64,000 nt of DNA. It comes from Parelaphostrongylus tenuis. Lineage: Eukaryota > Nematoda > Chromadorea > Rhabditida > Metastrongylidae. The notes below the pieces were generated by a model. It did not search any database. It had not been told where the DNA came from and saw only the letters and a program-made list of their open reading frames with translations. This document shows, piece by piece, positions 39,901 through 51,900 of this stretch (position 1 is its first letter; each line of letters starts with the position of its first letter). Where the stretch lies: contig JAHQIW010000381.1 in NCBI GenBank assembly GCA_019055375.1, positions 310,001 through 374,000 of the forward strand, given 5' to 3'. The position numbers and the translations under genes are program-made.

Positions 39901-42900
39901 AAACGTCGACCCTGATGCTACCAAAAGCTTTCTACACATTGATAATCTTGTCTTGCTTTCAGCGATTTATACGCGTGGCAAAATTAACACGAAAAGCGAA
40001 AAAGATACAAAATTTTATTCTGGATACTACACTGCTATAAAAGAGTGTTATAAAAAAAAACGGCGATATGTAGTTGTAATCAGAAATTTAGGCTATCGCA
40101 CAATTACTAACGCTTTCATAAAAAGGCCCTGTCCAGTGAATGAGATCGGCTTAAAAACTGGTCGCCGTCTAACATATAAGTATCGAAATTTTCACTTCAC
40201 CTTTACAGTATATAGTGAAAACCATCTAAAAAATAAAATACACCCTTCGGATTTTCGATATTGAAGCTGTTAAATAAATACTAGAACCTCAAAAAAGAAT
40301 AAAAAAAATTCCTTTCCTTGAATATGGTTGCGGATAAGGTAAAAGTACTGAAAATAGTTTTTTGAAGACACATATTTCTGACCAATAGTTTGCATAATGC
40401 CGATGTTCTAATCTTTTTATTGATACACGGTTTACCGCTCAGAATTCTTCCACTATCCATAATTTTTCAACCTTTTCTCACCTACGTCAATTCTGAATCA
40501 CAGGAAATAAAAGAATGACTGATATAAACTTAATAATAGAGAGAGTTCTCGATGAACAGATACAGTATACGTAATAATTTTTGATAAATTACTCGCTGTT
40601 TCCCACATTCAATTTACTATGATGACTCTTGGGTCTTGTATAGTTGAGGAAAGAGCGAAACTAAAGATTTTCCTTGTGATTTCCTTTGTACAACGCATTA
40701 CAATTGATTGAATGTCAAATTCAGTACGATTGCATAGAAGGAGAGAGTTTTTCTCTACAGAAACATGTATAACTAAACCAAAAGCATATGAGCAAGTTTA
40801 AAAAATCTTGCTCTATCTCAATGATACAAAATTCGAAGATTTTCGTCAAATGAAGAAAAAACCTCAATCAAAGAACGCGAATCGCGCAATTCGCTTTACG
40901 CGGATCGATTTCCACAGCCGTCCCGTAAAGGGTTAAGAAGTAGACATTGGTCCTGATTTTTGCATTACATTTCTCCTTGAAGTAGGAGATTTTAACTGAT
41001 TAATTAGACTAGGAAGTGTCGTACGTCTTCTTTCTGATGAAAAGTAAACCTTTGAAATGTCAGACAACGTTTTTGAAGAGGAAATACTGAACTCGTGCCT
41101 CGTGTGAGCTTCAAAAAAGAATGTTTGTAAAACAACACAGAAAACTCAGGTGCTCAGAAGAGACGAGGTTGTCACAATTTTAGTAAAAAACTTTTTTCTT
41201 AGTCAAGATTCTTTTTATTTGACCGCCACTTGCGGTGGTATGATGTTACATTATACTTAATAATGTGGAGTGCTGCGCAAAACGTTTGCGTCAGCCGGTA
41301 TTCGAACCGGATCTCACTCTTTCCGGGAGCGTATGCTAACCGCTGCACCACCGACGCTCGTTTTGCAAAGCACTGTTTTTACGCATTAAGGCGTTGTTAA
41401 ACGCACTTTTTTCCTATCAAATTGGTGATGAGTAACCACTAGTGCCTCATCGATCTCCGTTAAGGCATTATTTATTAGCAGCCAGTGTGTGAACGAGAAT
41501 GTCGAACTACTCGGTGTGCCTAATTTTGCCGTATTACCAGTAATGTATCGCTGTTCCAGCCCCGTGAGTCTAGTAGCCATGATCTAGTCGTGAGACAGTG
41601 GAAAAACCCCTTGCATATAAACATGTTTTGCGAAAAACTGACCAACTATCACCATTTGAGTTTGATTTTCTTGGTTCTACTACGCCATCCTCTAACATTT
41701 GAACTCTTAACAGGCTCATAAGTGAGAGTGGACAATAATAGATTCCTCAGATAACAAATTTTCCACGTTTGTTACTCAATAGTCATCAATTGTCAATCTT
41801 TTAACGAAAGATTGCACCTTTCTCTTGGTTTTGTAGAGCTCAGGATTGATAGTTTCCCAGGTCCTTTCCGGTAGATTGAAGGTCTTCCTGAGCATATTGT
41901 ATGATGGTAGACCATTGTCACGACCACGCATTATAGATGAAGCCACGACGTCGAGTCGTGTGAAGTGCATTGGTCCGAAGATGTAGTCTAAATTATTCAA
42001 ATCGCCACTCTTGGTTACCATGAAGTAGTAGATGTTTTCATTTCTATGCTGTGAAGTGGCCAAAACCTTGACTATTAAGGCTCCTAAGACAAAAACTATC
42101 ATCCTATATACGTTATCGGTCGTGGAAAAGGCTTCCACTATTGCGAAATTTTTTATGACAGGTTTGGATAAGTTTGAGTACAGATTCTGATCAATTTTAG
42201 CCAAAGAAATGCATACCTAGAATATTTATTACCTTTTGACGTCCTACCTAATGGCCTTTATATAACAGAAAATAAACATCAGGCTCTCGAAATGTGAAAA
42301 AGTGTGATGTACAAACCACGCACCTCGTAGATCCTCCACAACAATGATGTCGTCGGCTTCGCTCACTTGAGAAGCCATACCGAGGATTATTTCGTCTACC
42401 GTATACTCCTGTACGATATCCTGCGCATTCCACCTGGACAAATCATTATCATCGAAGTTCTTACCAGAAGTGAAATATTGAAAAGCTTACACGTTAAATG
42501 ATGCTTATTGATTTTTTCCGTGCGGTAGTGAACTCATTAGTTCAAGAAATCAAGAGAATAAATTAATTTAGCATACCAGTTCTGGCAAAGTCGCAAAGCT
42601 GGAAAACCGCCGACTTCTTCCCGAAATTCACAAGCATTCACATTTTTTCGGAGAATCATTGCTGGTGGAACCTACAACAAACCACTCTGTACTGTAAAGA
42701 AGGGAAAAATCAACATCTTCATCTGAACCAACATTCATCCATTAGAAACTATCTCTTTAGCAATACCCTTGCGGGATAGAATGAGCTTATTTCTTGCTTT
42801 GAAACTCAAAACTGTAACGAGTTGTTGAGTAATCAACAGCTAGATAAAATATGTGACCAGAAATGAGTGATTTTTTTTTCTTGACTGCACTACATGTAAA

Positions 42901-45900
42901 AAGTTTTATACTTTACAGACGTTGGTGTTTAATCAGCCAGTGAGAGTGTAAAAGACTTACTTCAAAAGAAACTAGAGAGTTTTCCGAGAAACTGAATTTG
43001 ATAGGGGCGAAAATTCTGACTAAGGACATTCTTCTACTACTAAGGTGTGGGAAGTTGAAGCAAGTCTATCTCATTGACAGGAAAATAGAAGAAATCTCCG
43101 ATATTATTGTGATGTAATCCTTTGACATAGAATTCCCGATGTCATTGTGGTTTAACCCTTTCGCGACGACACGTATTAATATCGGTTCATGAGTGTCTCG
43201 CACATTGAACTTCGTATGTGCAGATTTCGGCACGTGTGCCAATCAATTGATTTAAAATTTTGTACTTCAAAGTCTGCCTCAGGCCCCTAAATTTCTCTTT
43301 ATGAATAGAACAACTAGACTGAATCATGATAAACGATGATCTCAAGATACCAGTTGGCCACTCTTTGCTTTTTTACTGAATAGTTAATAAATACCCAATA
43401 ATGTGGAGTGCTGTGCAAAACATTTGCGTCAGCCGGGATTCGAACCCAGACATCACTCTTTCCGGGAGCGTATGCTAACCGTTGCACTACCGACGCTCGT
43501 TTTGCACAGCACTCTTTTTTTACGCTATAACGCGATGTCTTTCAACAGCCAACCGTCGACGGTGTGGCGGGGCAGCTGCTATGGCATTGAACCCATTTGT
43601 GTTGACAGACATTGGATATCGATAATCAGTCAGAATTCTTTTTGCCTGCCACTTGCAGTGGTATGATGTTATAGTATACCCAATAATGTGGAGTGCTGTG
43701 CAAGTTAATAAATGCTGATTTTGGTTTGCATAGAAATCGTGCTCCAGTGACACACTTCAATGAAGTACCGTTCACGTTAGAATTCGCTAGTGATGAAACG
43801 GTTAAGCTTGAGCAGAACTTACTATGCTGTGTGGAAAACGAAACGCGGCCGCTGCAAATGCATGGGAGATACCCGGCGGGACGTGTGGCATGTACTTTGT
43901 ATATGGCTTCACTTCCTCACCAATCAGCGCCGGTAGAAAATCGTAGAAGATGATCTTCTGAAACCATGAAAAAAGAACTAAATGAAATAGTCCGAATGAA
44001 AACGAAATTTCCACTACTTAGTGCGGCAAATTCGCTGCATATTTTAGATGCACGTAGTGACTTATCAGAGCTAAAATATTTCCTTAGGAGACCCATTGGC
44101 AATAAAATCACCAAGCCACTGCAAACTTTAAAATTTCTCCAGATGATTTTTGATTTGGATATTTTTTGAAGCTGGAACACGACTCCTAAACGAAATATCA
44201 CCTGAAGGGTAGCGATAAGCCATCGGCGAGCCGCTTGGAAGAGCTCCTCGTCTGTCCAAGACGGATTTTCCTTCTGAATCCTGCAATTCAATATCAAAAT
44301 ACTAAGGACAGTACCACGAATAATCAATGAATTATCAAGTTAACCTCAATAGAAACTTTGATTACTGTGAACTTTAAGAATTGAAGTGAAATTACGAATT
44401 TCATAGAGACCGTCAAGGTGTAATACGTGTATCGGGCGCTATAAGCCAGCCCTATAACAGGCCACATGACATGTTCACTCAAATAATAGTTATAAGATAC
44501 ATATGGACTTTATAATTTGAATGTTCAAAGAATTTTTCTCTTCAATCAACGGTGTTCCACTAATGACTGTTCTATGAATCAAAAGTCACATCTAAACATA
44601 TAGCTATTTCAAAATGTGGCGAGTTGATTTTGCAATAAGAGGTGATCAGTCAATGCGTGAGGCGTCCATCGAGACATTATTTTGTGGTAGCCCATTTCAT
44701 TTAGATGGGCGAGCAATGGAGATATGGCCGTATCCGAGTGTCTACCCAAGCTACTGGAACAATGTCCAACATATTACAGCCCTTGTTAACATTTCAATTT
44801 GAACAGAATGAACTGAATAAAACAATAAATCAAAAAAAATTTATGGGGCAATCCAATACAGTTTTTCGATGAGTTTAGCATGACGATGACGATGAATTAG
44901 CATGGAGATTGGAGATCGATGATTTTAGTTTGAATAACTTGACCAGATCTACGATTACGAAACTATAAACTTTTGGCTGTTAGTGAATCTCTTCTCAAGT
45001 CAGAATTTCCCTCTTCATGATAACGTTTTGATATTTAAGAATTCCTGAACCTTGTGCGCCTTGCCATAAACATGAACAACATTAGAATCGCTGGTTCATA
45101 ACTGTTACTATTGTAGGGTGTTCAGATACTCTGCAGAAACTTCCACTTGCGCCAAAGCACCTGAGGTGTTAGTGGATTCACAAACGGTTTTTTGTGATAC
45201 AATTATGATATCTATAGCACTGCACATGAACATGGATAACCGGGCTCTTTTCCGTTACCCGGGAACAAATGGAAACCCGATTTCATTCGCTGGACAAGGA
45301 GCATTCACAGGAATGTTAGAAAATTTGAAAGCGTAAGTTTCAATGTTTCCAATGCCTTGATTATTTTGTGAATATAACCATTTCACTGTAGCGTAGTATG
45401 GAAAAATAAGATCGAGTATCACATATCCGGCGCTTGTTTGCCGGCCAATTAACGGGCTGGGAGGCGGGGCGACCGTTCCGATGCTCTGACGCGCTAGATA
45501 TGTGGGGTGCAACTTGTTTTCGATTGGAGATTTCTTCTCGCTTTGAATCAAACTCCATTTAAACGACTGCTTCAGATACTACGAGATTCTCTCTGCGCGT
45601 TCACATGCTCTCCGTGCTTTCCGTCTACTATACGCGTGAAAAAAGCAAAGCGTACGGAGGCCTAAAACATAATGTTAATTTGAATGCTGCAGCGCCATAA
45701 AAAGGCCTTTTGAAAAATGTCTACGTATGGTTGTAGCCAGAGATTTAATCTTCCAAATAATTACTAACACTTCTATGAAAACTTCTCATCCGGCAAATGA
45801 GATCGGTTTTTCATTTGCTCGCGGATAACGGAGAAGAACCTATAATTGTATACAAAGACAAGTCTCCTTTTCCTGCAATTATTGATGGAACATTGTTATA

Positions 45901-48900
45901 GGACGTGCGTGAATCTGTGAATCACAAGCGATCTTTGAGAAATTCAGCAAAGGAGTGAGAAGGAAATGGTTTTCAATCAACATGGGAAAGAACTTAAAAA
46001 GTTCAAAAAGTTTTGAGAGCACCTATTCCCGTAAACAACGCCTACCTGCCATTGAAGGCGATTATCTTAGCCAGCAACGCATCTAGTGTGAAAAACCATT
46101 TAGATAGCTACGCAGTAAGAGAAGAAGCCGAACGACTAACGAAAAACGAAATTGTCGAGGTCATGGACATCACTTTGATCAAGTAATAATCTAATTGCAT
46201 AGAAAGCTATAAATTCCTTCATAGTTTACGCTCCGTGACATTGAATTTATACGGTTGACAGGCCACCCGCAATGTAAGACACAAGCTGGTGAGTGAAATT
46301 CAAACAATATGTGTACATAAAGCGCTCTTGCATCTACGAGAATAATTGAAATAGTACACAGCCAATGATCGTAGTGACGCTCTACAAAAAGTTCAAGGCG
46401 ACAATTTAACGTCACCGCAGGGTTATCAAGCCTTCTACCTAGAACTTTGTACCGGACTTGGCCAAGATTAGCTCGCTTTCTTTGACTTACGAGGGAACAA
46501 CACCCTATAATGGCCTTTTCAAAGTCACTAAGAGATGTGATATACTCGACCATTATTTAACGACCTTCTCACAAAAAACCAAAAATCTTAAAAGGCAGCA
46601 GAATCGATTCCTAAGATCCACAGAATCTTGCGAAACACGAATAAGAAGAAACATATCGATGATAGAAAGTGCTCAGATCTGTGCAAAATTTGATGTCGGG
46701 CTCTAGAATATTAAAAAAAAAAAACGTTCAGCCCGAATGTTGAGAACTAAATGCGTAGATATATTTACAAACGACAGATGCTGGTAAAGCTCACCTTTGT
46801 GCCAAAATATTGTGCCATCGATAGAGAATTATTCCAAAGATAGCAGACCAGGATTTTCATTTACACGTGAATCGCCAAGAACTAAACGAAATACTCGTTA
46901 GTATGATGAGTCAAATAAGTGGAGAGGCTTTCAAACAGCCTATTCATTTGCAAAATTTTCCAAGGTCAGTAACATAAGGTTTGGTTTGCTTCTTTAGTTA
47001 GAAAAATTATTCCATTTACCAACTCTGCACCTCGTGTTTTCAGTAAAATCCTTTTCAAGTATAGATGAGAAATTAGAAGTGTTTTAAAGAAGGAAAAGGC
47101 TGCTGTAAATTCTTAACCATAAAATGATTAATCCACGATGGGCTGAAAAGTATTAATTAACGAATAAAAATCGTGGTACTCACGAAAAAGTCGATCTGGA
47201 TTCATGAGTCGATGAATTTGCGGTGGTGGTGGATTGTTGAGAGGAATGTGAGGATTATTCAGTGGCGGGTATCTTAAGTAATTCGATTAATGTTAGAAGT
47301 GACTGATTCTACTGGTGACTTTGCTCTATCAATAAAAAATAGCTAATTTCCAATTCATAATGGCATTTGAGCTGACCTTTTCTGATTCCCCTCCTTGAGT
47401 GTGCCATTTTCGAACGACCTCATCGTCGCCACCCATGCCTCCATCACACTGTAAACAAATGAACCGTCGATCCATGCCGTTCGCTCATTCACCTAGAAGG
47501 CTAACTTAGGAAAACATTGTAGGAAAGGATATATGGAGGAATTTTAGAAAAGTATCAAAAACCAGATCTAGTTTTCTTCATACGTTCCAAAGCTCTTGAA
47601 TGCTGGCAGCATTCATGTGGTTCCTCTGTATGATGAGTAAGAATCTAGCCAAATAATTTTGCATTTTTTTAATCTCTATAAGTTTTTTTTATCACGAACT
47701 GTTCTGACGAATGACATTTGATATATTCGGCGCCATATGGATACTATTGTGCTTATACCGACGCGAACCTTTCACGACTATTCATACGGATTTCGATATC
47801 GCCAACTGATTGAGCTGAAATTCCGCCCTCAAAAGTCTGCTTTTTGTGGTTTGAGAATTCTTTTTCGAACAAAGCTAAGAAAGACCGAATTGAACAATGG
47901 AACCATAATCTTAAAAACCAGTTCTCCACGTCTCTGCTGATTACTAAATAAATACTGATTTCAGTGAGCATTTCAACTTTATGCCAATGAAATGGTACGA
48001 CTGCGAGTTTCACCAACGTCAGCGTAGTTGGATGATTCGAAACGAGTTCAAGAAACATTGCCGTGGTATCACAAAGAATCTAACAATTAGATCAGTCGAT
48101 GAAGAAAAAAAAGCTTGCGCTAATAACTGAGAGGAAGGAGATAGAGAGGACGGTGAAAGATAGATGTCTTTATGACGAACTCTTACAAAATTAGGCACTG
48201 AATTCTCAGATTAAGACCATTGGGTGGATAACTGCAGATCAAAAGCTTTCTTCTGTTTGTCATGTGACGTAACTGGTTCAGAGCATAGGTTCTATTCCGC
48301 AGCGGAGTTACCCAAAGCGAAAATAGGTCCTACATTGCCTGGTGGAATACCAGCGAAGAGAAAAAAAACCTCCATTTGATGCTTTCTCGTCTTTAATAAC
48401 CAATGTTAGGTATTGTGCGAAAGTGCGATGATTTTTGTGTCCCTCACGTGATTCTAGTAGATAACATGGGCAGACAAAGTTCGCTAGTGGCCGCGCCATA
48501 AATAAAGTGATTTTGTATGTGGTACTAATTTTTTTTTGTGGAACTAATTCTATGAGACAAATTTCTTCACTCACCTGCTCTCGCGGCGAATTGAAACCTT
48601 GACCGGATTGCTTATCGTACTTTGCACGTGTGAACGGAATATCGGTACCAGTTCCGTTGATATCGTACACCTATAAGTACAACCCGTTTTTGATTGTTCA
48701 ACCTTTTCGTGTTTGGCCAATTCTTTTGGAGATGTAAAAAAGCTTCTTGTGTTTTACAAACAGCGTCGAAGGTGTGTAAACAAACATGTCCTTTCCGTAA
48801 TTACATTGAAGCTGCAGCGAATATCAAGTATATTACAAACAAATAGCTATGTAAATCTCTATACAGAGGAACATTTCCCTTAGCGACTGAAACGATAATA

Positions 48901-51900
48901 GCTCTAGGAAAAAGTTCCCAAACAATTATGGCGATGCCCCCCTACTTGGCGCGTTTCCCAACCCTTACGTTTGCTGTCACCTCACCTTCTTGTCAGAAAG
49001 CAATTAGCGTCAGAATACATTACTTTGAAATATTAACTGCCGTGGAATCAACGCGGTCTACGGAAAACTTCAAACTGACTCTAATGGGTAAAGAATGTGC
49101 GAAATATTAGAAAATAAAATAATTTCGAAAAGGTTTAGTTTAGATTTGGATTCGGATATTGAAACTTAATCCTTTAGAGAGCTCAGACTTTATAGCAATA
49201 AATTTTCTACTATGAAAATGAAGACTGCTCAAAACACTTGCTGTATCTGATTTATAAAACAGCTAGGAATATCAAACCTGCGTGCCATGTTGAGGAGAAC
49301 GGAAAGTTATCCAAATTCACAGTATGCAAAACATAAGATCTCGTGCTTCCAATACATATCTAGGGTATTACGACAAAAAAGCTGACAAGGAACCCTTGAG
49401 CCTGCGACGATGCAGATTGAAGTTGTCATGTATTTGAGAATCGTAAACCGACAAACTTGTTTCGAAATCTCTCAGCTATCCTTCGACTCGAATGACAACA
49501 TTAGCAATTTCTCAGCCAAGAAAAGATGCTGAGCATTACCCGTTATAAACCGTTCATCAAGCTTGTAAATGTGCTTTTTTTAAACTAATTTAGTCATTTG
49601 GACCACATCGTGATTTTGACATAGGGCATGGAAGCTGGAGCAAACGACCATCATGTTTGACGCTTGCATAAATAAACTCGACTATAGAAAACTGTTGCCG
49701 GTCGGTTGGCTGTAGTAAGACATCTGTTACATAAAGATACTCGCTGACTAGAATCACATATTGATTTTCACCAAATCTTCCATAATTTCGTACAGCATTT
49801 TAGTTAGCGCGTAGGCTTCGATTAGGGTGTGGCGAAGTTGAACAATGACCACCTATAAGTGTTTCACTTTTCCCACCATTCAGGTAAAACCGTTTCTAAA
49901 TATTAGTCATGACGGCTCATAAATCCCATCGCGGAAGATCCCGCTGGAGGCTTTTTGTAAAGAGCTCACTATATCTCACAGAGACCACCGAGTGCCTGTG
50001 TTGAAGACTTGGGACTCAGTGAGTTTCTCGAAATCCCAAAATGGTTGCCGAACTCGCATGTAAAGCGAAAGACGCTTGCGGATGAGAGACAGAAAAACGA
50101 ACAGAGATAAAGAAGGAAGTGAAGTATAAAGATTCATCAACGTGGTATTCGTGTATGCACAGAAGAAATTAGAATGTGAAAATGTGAAAATGTAAGTAAA
50201 TACACTCCAATTGAAGTGAGATGTTCACTTTGATCCAAACAATTATGTTACTATGCGGACACAAGAAAATTACCGTTAATTATTCTTGGTTCTTTTCTGT
50301 TATTTAGGTACAAATAAAGAATGAATTTCATTTGCTTCACAAATACTTTCCATTGCACTTTTGTAATCATTCGAAAACTTATATCTCTGGCTACTGCGTC
50401 ACTTGCTCCTTTTTAGAAAATACCCACTTATCACGCTTATGCAAAAAGAAAACATCTGTGTTTCACACACGCGTTTTTCTCGCAGTAAAGAGCTCTTCAT
50501 CTAAGCTATTAGTAACCATCCGATAGCGTAAGTTTCGGTGATTACAACTCTGCGCTGAGTTTCTGAAAAGACCGTTTTACTTAGTGTAGCATAGAAAACA
50601 AGTTGATTAAGATACGCAGGCATTTGTTTCTTGACTAATCGGCGGGCTGAAAAGGGGCAGCGGGGGTTGTCCGCGGTTTCAACAAAGCGATTGATAGATG
50701 GTTCTGATGAGCTACACATGTGAAGTGCCATTTTGGCCACTCATTTAGAGTTTGTTTGTCTCCGCTTTGGAGGAAACTCCAGGTAAAACGTATAATTCTG
50801 ATACTACAAGGTTTTTCTCTACACATTCATATGCTTTCCGTGCTTACAGAGAAGTAGTAGTAAGAGCAAGCTGTGGGTCTAAAACGTAATTTGATTTTGA
50901 ATGTTACAGCGTTATAAAAGGGCCTTTCCAAGAAAGGAGTACATAACGCAGTAGCGAGGGATCGAAGCTTTCGAATGATTGTTAGCAATCTTATGAAAAC
51001 TTCTTGGCCAGCAAAAGGTGCCGTTTTTTCATTTCTTACCGGATAACAGAGGAGAACCCATTCTTTGTGGTAGTAACTAATCCTGCACAGTCATCGACTT
51101 TTAATTCGGAGTAATCATTCGAATATAAAATTTACATGAGAGATATTCGAGGAACTTACCGGGTCTCCTGGTGGTACTGGGATTTTCATGATTTCAAGAG
51201 GACAACTGGTCTGCGTGGATGCCATGATCTCATACGCGACCACTTGACCTGAATTCATCATCGTTCAGCAATCCATTCACAAACTTTTCATAGTCACTTT
51301 ATGTTTTCGAAAACAACGAACAAATGCGTAGAAATAATCAAATAAAAAAATTTCTAGGTGAAGGTAATAAAAATGCTTATGACAGTTCCACTAGCAGTGT
51401 TATTTTGACATTTTGCGATCACTTTTGTCAGGATGTTTCAAGACAGTGTCTTCTTTACTTAATGTTTCCAAGATAAAAAAGTAGACTTACTGAAAAAAGC
51501 AAACATTGACGTCATATTTCGTGCATTCCGTATGCCAGACGGTCCTGAACAGATTTGTATTTTATTTTATTCAGCTTGTTACTTAAAACACTGAGCCGTG
51601 GCTCCACCTTCTTCATACATGTTTTATATTTATCCAACTATTTCATTGTTGCGAACGAATAGCTTTGTTTATTACACAGTAACACGCAACCTCCTTTAGA
51701 CTCACAGGGGCTGACGGCCGACTGTAACGAGGGCCCAAAATCGTCGATTTCCCTTCGCCGGCACATGGAAGAACGCTAAATTGTTAAGTCAGTCGTAAGT
51801 CAGCTTCAACGGGCTCCATGTATGACCTAAGGTGGTGATGAGAAATCGGCGAAAGATGACTAGATGCACGAGAAGTCATGGGATCAAATACACTTCGTGA

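Larger units (their letters stand above)
35679..41817 (-). other. Largest Duox intron (6.1 kb), repeat-filled
   Basis: It lies between exons 41818..41987 and 35530..35678. It contains a SINE family 2 copy (36120-36400), a mariner remnant (36701-37212), scattered decayed family L pieces (37990-40190) and a tRNA-like SINE head (41288-41357). Stretches such as 37213-37980 and 40200-41210 hold nothing I recognise. A 172-codon + frame at 39746-40264 overlaps family L sequence and is not taken as a gene. Confidence 0.7.

Noticed and set aside
39746..40264. 172-codon + strand frame
   Set aside because: It overlaps decayed long-inverted-repeat sequence, and its translation is low in similarity to anything I know.
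41288..41357. A functional serine-type tRNA (GGA loop)
   Set aside because: It lacks U33 and the long variable arm of serine tRNAs, and belongs to a dispersed family with variable copies.
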